A DNA stretch of 64,000 nucleotides from Dendrobium chrysotoxum (taxonomy: Eukaryota > Streptophyta > Magnoliopsida > Asparagales > Orchidaceae): contig CM034306.1 of the NCBI GenBank assembly GCA_019925795.1, forward strand, positions 51,392,758 to 51,456,757, written 5' to 3'. The position numbers and the translations under genes were made by a program. The notes under the pieces were generated by a model that was given only the letters and a program-made list of their open reading frames with translations, did no database searches and was not told the origin of the DNA. Shown piece by piece: positions 1 to 11,289 of the stretch. Numbering within the stretch: position 1 is the stretch's first letter; every line of letters starts with the position of its first letter.

Positions 1-299
1 TGTTTAAATAGTAGATCACTTTCATGATACCTTTAGTCAGTATTTGAAAGTTATGGGATAGAATGTTGTAGTTGCTACAGAAATGATTCGAACGATGCCG
101 TGAGTCCATTTGGGGTGGATTCGAGAAGAAGAAAGAAACAATGAAGGAAAGAAGATAAAAAGAAATAACTGTTGAAGTATTTTATTATTTCATTCCATAA
201 AATTATAACATACTTATAATTTCACATTATTAAAAAACAAAACTAACTCCATCACAAAATTACAATTGGCCATGCTTATATCACTATCAAATAATCCTC

Positions 300-1524
300 C
301 TAGAAATAGAGGTTATCACCTAGGGACACAATAAACTGGCCGCAATAATTTTGATAGAGATTAACATGATCATTGACTGCATCCTAGTTCTCGCCTCCAC
401 ACTCAACGACACCATTGATAGCTTGAATTGTGGCTCCGAAACCTTGTCCAATGATGCCATGCACATTTCTCATCCAAAACCAGAGCAGTTTTAAAGGAGA
501 TGATGGCATCAGTACTAACGGCTTCAGGCCAATTCAAGCCGTCGAAGCCAATTTCTTGGCCTGCAGGTCCGTTATTATAATTCCATGAGATCTGAAGGGG
601 ACCACACCCATAATACATATTCCCTGGGGTACATGGATACTCTTGAGCATTGGGGTCACAGTAAGGATTGGATTTATCTGCTTGATCTTTGAAGCACATG
701 CCTATTCATATTAAGAATTAAAAAAAAAAAGAATTTTATTATTTTTGTATATTTAGTGCAGTTTAAATGTAATATTTAGGGAAAATAGCTAAGTTTTGAA
801 GAAATTATAAATGTGTAGTTCATTTTAATTATTTTTAAGCAAGTGAAAAAAGCTGAAATAAAATTTTTTGTCGAAAAAATTCATGCTAGGATATTGTAGA
901 TAAATTTTTGGTCTAGAGGTGTTCCAAATCTGTCCGATTTGATTTAAGTGCAATCCAAATTTAATTGATTGCTTATGTATTACGCTCATCTCAAAATAAG
1001 GTATCGTTTGGGACAGCTTTTGTACTACTTTTTAAAACGGCTTTCTTGTACAAAAATTTTAAATTCAAGAAATTTTTGTACTAGAATGCTATTTTAGAAA
1101 ACAAGAAGAAAGCCATCCCAAACGAAGCCTAAATCAAACTATTTTAGGACTAATTCCAACCCATTTTAAAAATAATCTTATTCTTATAAAAATTGAAAAT
1201 TTTGAAGATCATTATTTATAAAATTAGATTCTCACATGTGGTCTCATGGGAAACATTAGCGAAAAAGGCAGCAATTTCTCGTTTAGAGTCATTGATAGAG
1301 GGACTCTCTGTGAAACTAGAATAACTTTGCCAAGCATTCAAGAATGCATCTCTTGTGTAGAAGCCATTGCCCTGATCACAATTAGGATTGGCATGACACG
1401 TTAACTCATCAAAGAACTCCTGGCTCACTATATAAGCACAACTGCAATTTTGCACAGCGATGAGCTCACCAGCGACGATGATGAGGAGGAGAGGTATGAG
1501 GAAGCTTGGTTTTACTCTGTCCAT
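300..1524 (-). pseudogene. GH19 chitinase pseudogene (cluster copy 1)
   Basis: Decayed relative of copies 2 and 3. Exon 1 is 1236-1524 (ATG at 1524-1522), the intron is 702-1235 (GTGAG donor, AG acceptor), and exon 2 is 300-701. Exon 1 still encodes a signal peptide, QNCSCA, and the HETT motif that carries the first catalytic Glu. Exon 2 has lost two bases near 487 compared with copy 3, which shifts the frame just before WFWM. Downstream, in the restored frame, a CAG codon has become TAG near 390. The last Cys codon is also changed to Phe and the conserved GRGP is GCGP. Several independent lesions make a functional product very unlikely. The intron carries a MITE that copies 2 and 3 lack. An upstream in-frame ATG at 1584 lies beyond the TATA box and is unlikely to be the start. 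Confidence 0.9.
1000..1129. mobile_element. MITE, PIF/Harbinger-like, in intron of copy 1
   Basis: A 130-bp insertion absent from the introns of copies 2 and 3. It has imperfect terminal inverted repeats (left GGTATCGTTTGGGAC, right end inverted GGCTTCGTTTGGGAT) and is flanked by TAA at 997-999 and 1130-1132. Copy 2 shows the empty site. A 3-bp TAA target duplication suggests the PIF/Harbinger superfamily; that assignment is inference. Related ends (CCCAAATGAAGCC) recur at 30700-30790. Confidence 0.75.
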
Positions 1525-1555
1525 TGTCTGGATTAATAAGAAATGGAGGTGGAGG

Positions 1556-1563
1556 TATTTATA
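1556..1563 (-). promoter_or_regulatory. TATA box of chitinase copy 1
   Basis: TATAAATA on the minus strand, 31 nt upstream of the ATG. The same box at nearly the same distance is found before copies 2, 3 and 4, so it is conserved promoter sequence in the family. Confidence 0.65.
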
Positions 1564-1899
1564 GATTTTTTTTAATTCATTCACTGGAATTGAGCTGGTA
1601 TTATTTTTTGCGGGATTTTTACTGTCATGCGGCTAAATTCTTATTTATTTACATATTTAATACATAAATTTTTACAATACTTTAATATGAAAGTTATTAT
1701 AATTGAAATATTATAATTGAGGAAGACTATTATTTATTATCTTGTTTTACCCTTGCTCATAGAGTTGAATAAGTAGTTGTACTTTGGAGCAGGAAACATC
1801 GTTTAAAAACATTAAATATTATATTTAAATAATTTATATGTATCAATCAATGATTTGTTATTAGTTGTGTCTAACAGTCTAATTGGATGTATGAATTTG

Positions 1900-2029
1900 T
1901 AGAAAGTATTACGTGCAGAGTCCGAATATGTCCGGACTCCAATCAGATTGCGTCACATCGCCTGTATACAGTGATGTGTATAGAGTTCGGATACGAGCTC
2001 TCTCCGGACTCCGCACATAATAATTTCTC
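1900..2029. mobile_element. MITE with 9-bp target duplication, upstream of copy 1
   Basis: A 130-bp element with about 24-bp inverted ends (GTGCAGAGTCCG on the left, CGGACTCCGCAC on the right). It is flanked by the perfect 9-bp repeat ATGAATTTG at 1891-1899 and 2030-2038. The corresponding place upstream of copy 2 (near 4410) is an empty site. A 9-bp duplication fits the Mutator superfamily (inference). Confidence 0.85.
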
Positions 2030-2680
2030 ATGAATTTGACCGTACGGAACTATTCACAAATACTATATATTGTCCATTAATTATATGGATAAAAAAAGTC
2101 ATGATTAATTGGATGCTTTAATTATTCCCTACAGAACTATTCAAAACAAATATATATTCTTCATCGTATGTGACAAATTTTCCTAACATTTCTATGGTAG
2201 CATTATTTGTCCTTATTAGCAATATATGAATAATTTTACATTAACCTTAAAATAAATTGAGATAAAGTTTTAATTGGGATCCTTATTTTCTATTTTATAT
2301 GCCTCATAATATTCGAAGTTTGATAAATATGTTCATTTATTTTCTTAGAGAAACAGTGTAAGCAATCATGTGAACTTCATTTCGCTATCGTTTGTGATCA
2401 ATCTATGGTAAACTTTTCATCTTTGGTTGTGATTCAACAACACCAAATGCTACATGTAAATAACAATTCGAACGATGACATGAGTCCATTTGAGGTGGGT
2501 ACGAGAAGAAGAAAGAAACAATGAAGGAAATAAGATAAAAATAAATAACATTTGAAGTATTTTTATTATTTCATTCCATAAAATTATAACGTACTTATAA
2601 TTTCACATTATTACAAAACAAAACTAACTCCATCACAAAATTACAATTGGCCACACTTATATCGCTATCAAATAATCCTC

Positions 2681-4033
2681 CTAGCAATAGAGGTTATCGC
2701 CTGGGGACACATTAAACTGGCCACAATAATTTTGATAGAGATTAACACGATCATTGACTGCATCCTGGTTCCCGCCTCCACACTCTACGACACCATTGAT
2801 AGCTCGAATTGTGGCTCCGAAACCTTGTCCAATGATGCCATGCACATTTCTCATCCAAAACCATAGCACAGTTTTAAATGAGATGATGGGATCAGTACTA
2901 ACACCTTCAGGCCAATTCAAGCCATCGAAGCCAATTTCTTGGCCTGCGGGGCCATAATTATAATTCCATGAGATCTGGAGGGGACCACGCCCATAATACA
3001 TCTTCCCTGGGGTACATGGATACTCTTGAGCGTTGGGGTCACAGTAAGGATTGGATTTATCTTCTTGATCTTTGAAGCACATGCCTATTCATATTAAGAA
3101 TTTTATTATTTTTGTATAAATAATGCAATTCAAAGGTAATATTTAGGGAAAATAGCTAAGTATCGAAGAAATTATAAATTTTTCGATCATACTAATTGTT
3201 TTTAAGCAAGTAAGAAAAGCTTAAATAAGATTTTTTTATTGAAAAAGTTTATGTCAGGATATTCTAGATAAAATTTTGGTCTAGAGGTGTTCCAAATCAG
3301 TCCGATTTGATTTGAGTTAAGTGCAATACAACTTTTAATTGATTGCTCATGTATTACGCTCATCTCAAAATAAATCTAACTATTTTAGGACTAATTCCAA
3401 CCCATTTTTTAACCAATATAGTATAATACTATTTTTTTTATAATTTTGCATCTTTAATAAACAATTGATTGCAAATTCAATGCAATAAATAAATAAATAA
3501 ATTGCTATCAAGAGTAATATAGCCAAAAAATTTTCATAATATTATGATTATCTACTAGTCAGGCAGTATTGTCTAATTGCTTAATTTTATTTGTCCAATA
3601 GCTTGGATATACTATTATATAACAATTTAAGTATATTAAAGAATAATATGTGACATGCAAAATTGAGAATATGTGTAGTAAAAATAATCTTATTCTTAAA
3701 AAAATTAAAATTTTTGAAGATCACTGTTTGTAAAATTAGATTCTCACGTGTGGTCTCATGGGAAACATGAGCGAAAAAGGCAGCGATCTCTCGTTTAGAG
3801 TCATCAATAGAGGGACTCTCTGCAAAACCAGAATAACTTTGCCAAGCATTCAAAAACGCATCTCTTGTGTAGAAGCCATTGCCCTCACAATTAGGATCTG
3901 CATGACTCGTTAACTCGTCAAAGAACTCCTGGCTCACTATATAAGCACAACCACAATTCTGCCCAACGATGAGCTCACCAGCGGCAATGATGAGGAGGAT
4001 AGGTATGAGGAAGCTTGGTTTTACTCCATCCAT
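2681..4033 (-). CDS. GH19 chitinase-like protein, class IV-derived, no hevein domain (copy 2)
   Basis: Two exons: 3748-4033 and 2681-3084, with one intron at 3085-3747 (C|GTGAG donor, TAG|GC acceptor). The product is 229 residues. Residues 1-24 are a signal peptide, so the protein should enter the secretory pathway. The mature protein would begin QNCGCA, the usual start of a class IV hevein domain, but then passes straight into the GH19 catalytic domain (IVSQEFFDELT, GFYTRDAFLNAW, AAFFAHVSHETT, YYGRGPLQISWNYNYG, LWFWM, GFGATIRAING) and ends GDNLYC, as class IV enzymes do. GH19 enzymes cleave chitin in fungal walls. The first catalytic Glu is kept (HETT, residue 93). The second, aligned ungapped to the IEE of class IV, is Gln102, so activity may be reduced or lost. 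The start is set by the signal peptide and the TATA box just upstream. The frame is open throughout. Family assignment is firm; activity is not. Confidence 0.93.
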
Positions 4034-4064
4034 TGTTTGGATTAATGAGAAATGGAGGTGGTGG

Positions 4065-4072
4065 TATTTATA
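4065..4072 (-). promoter_or_regulatory. TATA box of chitinase copy 2
   Basis: TATAAATA on the minus strand, 31 nt upstream of the ATG at 4033. This leaves room for a leader of only a few bases if transcription starts the usual 25-35 nt downstream of the box. Confidence 0.65.
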
Positions 4073-4529
4073 GAATTATTTTTTAATTTATTCATTGGAA
4101 TTGAGGTGTTTTTATTTTTTGCGGGGATTTTACAGTCATGCGACTAAATTATTATTTATTTACATATTTAATACATAAATTATTATAATATTTTAATATA
4201 AAAATTATTTTAATTGAAATATTATAATTGAGGAAGAATATTATTTATTATCTTGTTTTACTCTCGCTCATGGAGTTGAATAAGTAGTTGTACTTTGGAG
4301 TAGGAAACAAAGTGATTTATTTAAAAACATTAATTATTGGATTTAAATAATTTATATGTATCAATCAATGATTTTTGATTAGTTGCATCTAACGTTCTAA
4401 TTGGATGTGTGAATTTGTCCATACAAAACTATTCAAAACTACAATATATTGTTGATTAATTATATCGATCAAAAAAGTTGTGATTACTTACATGTAATGT
4501 TATTATGTAAATCTGGATTCGATCGGGCT

Positions 4530-4700
4530 CAATTACATAGTTTGATTGCCTTCTTTATTTAGGCATCTCCCTGCCTGCGGGTTTGTATAAGCCACTTGAC
4601 CTATCAGAGTGCTAGATATATCTTAAGGGAGGCATGCTTTTTTAGGAAAGAAATCTATTTTCTAAGTCTTCTTAAAAGTTTAAGCTAATTGAAAAAAATT
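4530..4700 (+). repeat. Fragment of the giant LTR-like family
   Basis: The stretch around CTGCCTGCGGGTTTGTA and the following CACTTGACCTATCAG matches 47060-47190 in the same orientation and 32830-32990 inverted. It is a short piece of the large repeat family described at 41256-48407. Confidence 0.65.
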
Positions 4701-5590
4701 AACATTTCATAATACATCATATCAGCCTTCACATGTTCATCCTTATATTACATCACATTAGTACCCTCTGGCTCTTATGCCTCTCAAAATACATCATACA
4801 TGCACTATGACATCAATCGCTTTGGCTCTTATACCTCCCAAATACATCACATGCATATTGTCGGGCCCTTATGCCTCCCATGCAATTCAAATATATAGCC
4901 CAATTCATTTATACAGTTGTTCAGGCTTTTATAGCTTCTAGGGATGATTTAACATTTCCAATCACATGAACATAGATATAATAGTGCTTTTAACTTGTAT
5001 GGAAATTATTTAACATAATGCAAGAATGTACAAAATTTTGCATGTACGACAAATGTAGTAGTTTTTTTTGAGGAATTACATGTGTACACCTTCAACATTT
5101 TCATATCCCAAAGCTGTTCATGAGAAACATCCATTTCACCATTTTGAAACCTTTATTATCTATAGCCACTTCTATTAGTGCCAACATACTTACCAAAATA
5201 TTTAAAATTTTATATAGTTAAAAATACCGATTAATAATTTGAGTTTTTTTTGTTAACATGACTTGAATAATTTATTTTATAATATATCAAAAGTCATATT
5301 ATTGAAAGTTTCTCAAACTCATTCAATAAAATAAATTACCAAAACTCGCACATAAATAAGCAAAATTGAAAATTGAGATAGCGTAATGATAACCTAACTT
5401 GATCCAAACAATTTCTCAAACTTGTTTGATGGGCAAAATTAACTCTAAGTCCTCAAAAATTCACTCTCTCTCTCTTTAGGATTCTCTTCCTCTCTCCCTT
5501 AGCTAGTTGCCCTTAGTAAATGCTAAATGAATTTGAAATTCTTACCATGTCCAGTTCAGGTCATCACTATATAGAAGCAGTCCTTACCTT
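4701..5590. other. Intergenic, no gene seen; short degenerate repeats
   Basis: Four imperfect copies of a motif like GGCTCTTATGCCTC lie at roughly 4770, 4825, 4865 and 4925, separated by ACATCA-rich sequence. The rest is AT-rich and looks like decayed LTR sequence. No coding region is supported. Confidence 0.4.
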
Positions 5591-5930
5591 TAAGGAGCTT
5601 GTGAACCTATAATATAGCCCGAATTTTAGGATCCATATATTTGTGATTTTCATGAGAGAATCTTGGAATAACAATATGCATTATTTTGAGTGTGTTCATA
5701 TCCATAAGCTTTTCATCACTAATTTAATCTAAAGGGTGGATTGAGGTATTGGATTGGTGTAGGAAGAGTTATGCTGTTATTTTACTTCTAGAAGAGTAAT
5801 CGTAAGTTGGATGTCATGAAGGGTCTTATTAATGGAGGCATATTGTAGAGTTATGATGTTTAAATAGTTGATCACATTTATACCTTTAGTCAATATTTGG
5901 AAGTTATGGGATAGAATGTTGTTGTTGCTA

Positions 5931-5958
5931 GGGGGGGGGGGGGGGGGGGGGGGGGGGG
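5931..5958. repeat. Poly-G run of 28 bases
   Basis: Twenty-eight consecutive G, then TGGG. It sits at the point where sequence homologous to the left edge of the window (1-80) ends. It could form a G-quadruplex or could be an assembly or sequencing artefact. Confidence 0.9.
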
Positions 5959-6270
5959 TGGGAAACAACAACAACAACATCAGTTACGGTAGAGGAGAGT
6001 CATAGCTCCCTGTGGAAGGTTCAACAACAACACCAAATGTTACATGTAAATAACAATTTGTACGATGACATGAGTCCATTTGGGGTGGGTTCGAGAAGAA
6101 GAAAGAAACAATGAAAGAAAGAAGAAACAAAGAAATAAGAGTTGAAGTATTTTTATTATTCCATTCCATAAAATTATAACATACTTATAATTTCACATTA
6201 TCATAAATTAAATCTGACTCCATCACAAAATTACACTTGGCCACGCTTATATCACTATCAAATAGTCCTC

Positions 6271-7354
6271 TTAGCAATAGAGGTTATCGCCTGCGGACAC
6301 ATTAAACCGGCCACAATAATTTTGAAAGAGATTAACACGATCATTGACTGCATCCTGGTACCTGCCTCCACACTCAACGACACCATCGATAGCTTGAATT
6401 GTGGCTCCGAAACCTTGACCAATGATGCCATGCACATTTCTCATCCAAAACCAGAGCGCAGTTTTAAAGGAGATGATGGCATCAGTACTAACGGCTTCAG
6501 GCCAATTCAAGCCGTCGAAGCCAATTTCTTGGCCTGCGGGGCCGTAATTATAATTCCATGAGATTTGAAGGGGACCACGCCCATAATACATCTTTTCTGG
6601 GTTACATGGATACTCTTGAGCGTTGGGGTCACAGTAAGGATTGGATTTATCTGCTTGATCTTTGAAGCACATGCCTATTCATATTAAGAATTCTATTATT
6701 TTCGTATAAATAATGCATTTAAAACTCAATATTTAGGGAAAATAGCTAAGTGTCAAAAAAATTATAAATAATTTGTTCATAATAATTGTTTTTGAGCAAG
6801 TGAAAAAAGTAGAAATAAGATTTTTTGTCAAGAAAATTTATACCAAAATATTCTAGATAAACTTTTGGTCTATATGTGTTCCAAATCCGTCCGATTTGAT
6901 TTGAGTTGAGTTCAATTCAAATTTTAATTGATTGCTCATGTATTACGCTCTTCTCATAATAAATCTACTTATTTTAGGACTAATTCCAACCAATTTTAAA
7001 AATAATCTTATTCTTATAAAAATTGAAATTTTTGAAGATCATTTTTCATAAAATTAGATTCTCACGTGTGGTCTCATGGGAAACATGAGCGAAAAAGGCA
7101 GCGATCTCTCGTTTAGAGTTGTCGATAGAGGGACTCTCTGCAAAACCAGAATAACTTTGCCAAGCATTCAAGAACGCATCTCTTGTGTAGAAGCCATTGC
7201 CCTGATCACAATTAGGATCGGCATGACCCGTTAACTCTTCAAAGAACTCCTGGCTCACTATATAAGCACAACCGCAATTCTGCCCAGCGATGAGCTCACC
7301 TGCGACGATGATGAGGAGGAGAGTTATCAGAAAGCTTGGTTTTACTCCGTCCAT
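6271..7354 (-). CDS. GH19 chitinase-like protein, class IV-derived, no hevein domain (copy 3)
   Basis: Exons 7066-7354 and 6271-6674 with a 391-bp intron (GTGAG donor, AG acceptor) give 230 residues. The order is signal peptide, QNCGCA stub, then a complete GH19 domain ending GDNLYC. HETT is intact. The second catalytic position reads K-D-Q-A, so Gln again replaces Glu. It differs from copy 2 by one extra residue (DQGNG for EGNG) and scattered substitutions; YPCNPEK replaces YPCTPGK. It shares with copy 1 both an intron deletion of about 270 bp and the upstream 9-bp-TSD MITE, so copies 1 and 3 look like sisters although copy 2 lies between them. The frame is open and splice sites are normal. 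It is probably an expressed secreted defence-type protein; this is inference. Confidence 0.92.
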
Positions 7355-7385
7355 TATCTTGATTAATAAGAAATGGAGGTGGTGG

Positions 7386-7393
7386 TATTTATA
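7386..7393 (-). promoter_or_regulatory. TATA box of chitinase copy 3
   Basis: TATAAATA on the minus strand, 31 nt upstream of the ATG at 7354, at the same place as in copies 1 and 2. Confidence 0.65.
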
Positions 7394-7739
7394 AATTTTT
7401 TTTAAATTTATTTATTCATTAGAATAGCAGTGTTATCATTTTTTGCAGGATTTTTACAGTCATGCGAATTCTTATTTATTTACGTATTTAATACATAAAT
7501 TCTTATAATATTTTAATATGAAAAATATTTTAATTGAAATATTATAATTGAGGAAGAATATTATTTATTATCTTGTTTTACCCTCGCTCAAGGAGTTGAA
7601 TAAGTAGTTGTACTTTGGAGCAGGAAATATACTGCTTTATTTTAAAAAACATTAATTATTAGATTTAAATAATTTATATGTATCAATCAATGATTTGTTA
7701 TTAGTTGCGTCTAACAATCTAATTGGATGTATGAATTTG

Positions 7740-7832
7740 GAGAAATTACTACGTGCAAAGTTCGAATATGTTCAGACTCCAAGCAGAGTCCGGACACGAG
7801 CTATGACCAGACTCCACACATAATAATTTCTC
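7740..7832. mobile_element. MITE upstream of copy 3 (same family as 1900-2029)
   Basis: A 93-bp, internally shorter relative of the element upstream of copy 1, with the same ends (GAGAAATTACTACGTGC and its inverted partner). The flanking duplication is ATGAATTTG at 7731-7739 and AGGAATTTG at 7833-7841. It occupies the same site as in copy 1, so it was inherited by duplication. Confidence 0.8.
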
Positions 7833-8266
7833 AGGAATTTGACTGTACAGAACTATTCACAACTACTATATGTTGTCCAGTAATTATATGGATAAAAAAA
7901 GTTGTGATTAATTATGTGTGATGTTTTAATTGAATTCTTCCCTACAGAACTATTCACAACAAATATTTATTCTTCATCCTATGTGACAGATTTTGCTAAC
8001 ATTTCTATGTTAGCATTATTTGTCCTTATTAGCAATATATGAATAATTTTTACATTTATCTTAAAATAAATTGAGATAAAGTGTTGATTGGGATTTATAT
8101 CTTTTATTTTATATGCCTCATAATATTCGAAGTTGGATAAATTATATTCATTAATTTTCTTAGAGAAACACCGTCGAAGGTTCATTTAAGACAAAAATAT
8201 TCCACTTTATAGAAATAGAATTTCTCTGTCTCCAATGATCGTCTTTCGTTTGTGATCGATTTTAAC

Positions 8267-8455
8267 TAAAAATAAGGTCTAAGAAGATTTGAACATAGTT
8301 GAAATAAGGTTTGAGAACGGTTGAAATAAGATTCATATATAGCTTAATATGATTGGAATGTGGTTCGAATAAGGTTCTAACCATATTTTAGTAGGGTTTG
8401 AATATGATTGGAACAATGCTCAAATAAAATTTGATTAAGGTTCAAATAATATTTG
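8267..8455. repeat. Degenerate tandem repeat
   Basis: Imperfect units of about 20 bp resembling TTGAAATAAGGTTTGAA and ATATGATTGGAAT repeat through this stretch. No coding content. Confidence 0.5.
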
Positions 8456-8864
8456 CTATATATGATCATTATTGGAATTGAGTCATTTGAGTTGTTTGCT
8501 ATATATGCAAATGTTGCTCTAATCATATATGTAGAGAGACGTTATATTACAATCTAACATCTAATATTTTAATTTTTATATTTATTTATATAACAATCTA
8601 ACATTAAATCATATCAAATTTTATATATAAAAACATACATTTCATTTTAGCAAAGTTAATGCAATTTCTTTAAATGTGATTTAGGGATTAAGTTATTATA
8701 TAAGAGAATTTGCATACATATCATAACATTCATATATATTTACATGTATATCACATAAATCTAAAATAAAATATCTATTGTATGGATAAATATTGGATAA
8801 ATATTTTAAGAATCTTGTTTAAGCTATGTCAACCCAATTCAAATTTATGATGACGCTTAATAGA

Positions 8865-8968
8865 CGAGCTCGAGTTTCAGCTCGAGCTTGCAGCTCGATA
8901 AGCTCAGCTCATGAGCTTGTTATCAAGTAGAGCTCGAGCCGACTCGGCTCACTTAGACCCCTTCTCCA
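8865..8968. mobile_element. Deleted remnant of hAT-like MITE
   Basis: GAGCTCGAG-rich sequence ending in CACTTAGACCCCTT corresponds to the right part of the complete element at 52225-52599. The left part is missing here. Confidence 0.65.
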
Positions 8969-9299
8969 GCCACTTTAGCGACTTCTCCAATCAAGTGGAT
9001 GACTTCTTTCAACAATTGGTGACTTTTTTTAGTCAAATCAGCAACGTCCCTTGATCAAAATTAAATATTGGATTTTCATTAGGTTAGTAACTAGATGAAT
9101 GACTTATTCAAGCTTAATTAACAATCAAATAGAAATAGGCAAGACAACTTTTTGTAATCTTTTTACTTATATAGACTTATATGCAGTCAATCATGTATCA
9201 TTTCAGCCGCAATGCAAACATATAAATAAGAGCTAGAGGTAGAGCTCTAGACATGTGATTATCTATATTTAAGCTTATCTAATAATATCCAAAAGCTTT

Positions 9300-11289
9300 A
9301 CACTTTAAAACTCTTTATCTCTCTCTTCTTCAGAGTAAGATTTTAATATAATTCTCAAGCATATGGGATTCAACATCCTCAAAAGTGCTATAAAAATGGT
9401 TCATGCCAAGAACCAGAAGCTAGATGTTATGTGAAGCATCAGTGAATATAGAGAATCAAGATTATGTCACCACAAGACAATCAGAAATAAAGGCAAGAAG
9501 AAAAAAGGAAGCTGCAACTAACAAATGGAGAATATATTTATTACTCAATTTGCGAATGCATAGAGACTTTTGAAGTTTGCAAGACTTATTATAGATGAGG
9601 CAAGAGCCAAATGAATGTTTTAGGAGCTTTATCACTAGATTATAGAAGGCGATGTTAAATGTTAAAGGATCCAAAATAAGTTGTGGCTTAAGCTGCCCTC
9701 ACCTAAGATGTCCACAAGGGTCTGTTCCAATATGTGCTCGGTTTGCAACAACTAAGGACTTCTACTGAATTATTAGAATTAGCCAATAGTAATATAAATG
9801 TTAAAGAATACAATTTGTCGACAATAAGATGATAGAATTTTAGGATTTGAGGGAAATTTCAATAATTTCATAGGGATCAACAAAGTTTCTAACTGGATTA
9901 AAGAGAAAGAGAGAGGTCATAAAAGTATTGAAGAAGAAATTCACAACATTAGCGACCTCATTCAAATGAGGGACAAGTATGAGATGTTAATCATCTTGAT
10001 GACCAAATGAGGGAGAGGACAATGTTACACAAAATGTTAATGTTATTTTGTCTTGACTTCAATCTTTATTTTTTTACATCTATTGTGCTCAATTTCAAAA
10101 TTTTGTTGCACTAATGAAATGATTTTCATTTATATATGTGAGTAGGATTTTTGAAAAACTTTATAGTTGTAAAGAGTAAAACTAGCATTGATGCTCTAAT
10201 GCTAAGATAATTTGTTAGCTATTTATCAAGAGTAGCATTCACCTGGTAGGCTGATTTACCTAGATGGATCAGAGAAAAACTTTTCCTAGTTGAAAAATAT
10301 GTCATAAAAAGATTTGATGGGGCACAACATCATATCACCATTGATGATTTAGTTGAGAAATATAATCTAAATGAGTCATTGGTAGATTATATCTTTAGAT
10401 GGAGGAATTTAAGAATGAAGTATGAGCCTCAATTATAAGAGCAGCATGCAATTGAAATTCTTTTAAAGATATTCATGGATTAATGTCATTCCTCTTGAGG
10501 GTTTAACCATCAAGACATTTAAAACGCTACTAATTAATGTTTCTAGTCTATAGGAAGAATCCTCACATTTATCTTTCCTAAAAGAACTATTGATGATAGA
10601 TTTTAACTTTCCTCGTAGGTTTCCAAGGAAACTTAGAAACCTGTTATCCAATTTTTTTGGCAATTCCCAAAGTCAACTTGGGATGACTTTATCACTAGAG
10701 CTAATGGGAGCCAAAGTCAGCTACAGTCCGGTGGTGCAGGAGAAGAAGAACAAAATTAAAAAATAATGATGTGAAAAATAAATTCGTGTTGATTGTAGAA
10801 GGGGAATTGAAATACCTCATGCCACTCATTTTGTATGACTTTTATTTTATTTCTCCAAGATAAGAGAATTAATGAAAAAAGATTTTGTGTATGTTTTATC
10901 TATCTTTGATAAGGATGATACAAATAACCAATAACAATTCTCAATATGAAATTCCTAATTCTAGTTAACTTAACGAATCTCTTAAATATGCTTCTGATAG
11001 TGATGCCCCTATTTTTATTTTTTAGGGTATGCCTATTAATATAGAAGTTGACTTCTTATATTCTATACAATAACCTTAAAATTGTAAAAATAATTTTAAA
11101 ATAAAAATATGAAAATTTTGGAAAATTTAAACTAGAGCATTGTGGTGCCGTAATTGGGTCACGTTGATAATTGGAAGCACAGGGCAAGCGCCACTGTAGC
11201 ATTGAGCTCTCTAGAATTTCAAAAAATAACTCAGTACAACGGTGTTGAGGTGGTGCTATGACATAGAGCTACTTTACGTGCAATGCTAC
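9300..11289 (+). pseudogene. Old Ty3/gypsy (Tat-like) remnant, gag part, copy A
   Basis: Plus-strand pieces read as degraded gag: a stretch near 9600-9770 (RSFITR, ATTKDFY), and one near 10310-10740 containing ESLVDYIFRWRNLRMKYEPQ, which resembles the plant gypsy gag core. Stops and frame changes are frequent. It continues in the pol part at 23709-26242 after the younger insertion. Assignment to gypsy rests mainly on the reverse transcriptase fragment downstream. Confidence 0.6.

Noticed and set aside
1216..1584. Longer chitinase start 20 codons upstream in copy 1
   Set aside because: The extra residues come from the TATA and leader region and are not shared by copies 2-4; the signal peptide begins at the downstream ATG.
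5777..5980. Minus-strand frame with a polyproline stretch
   Set aside because: The prolines come only from the poly-G run.
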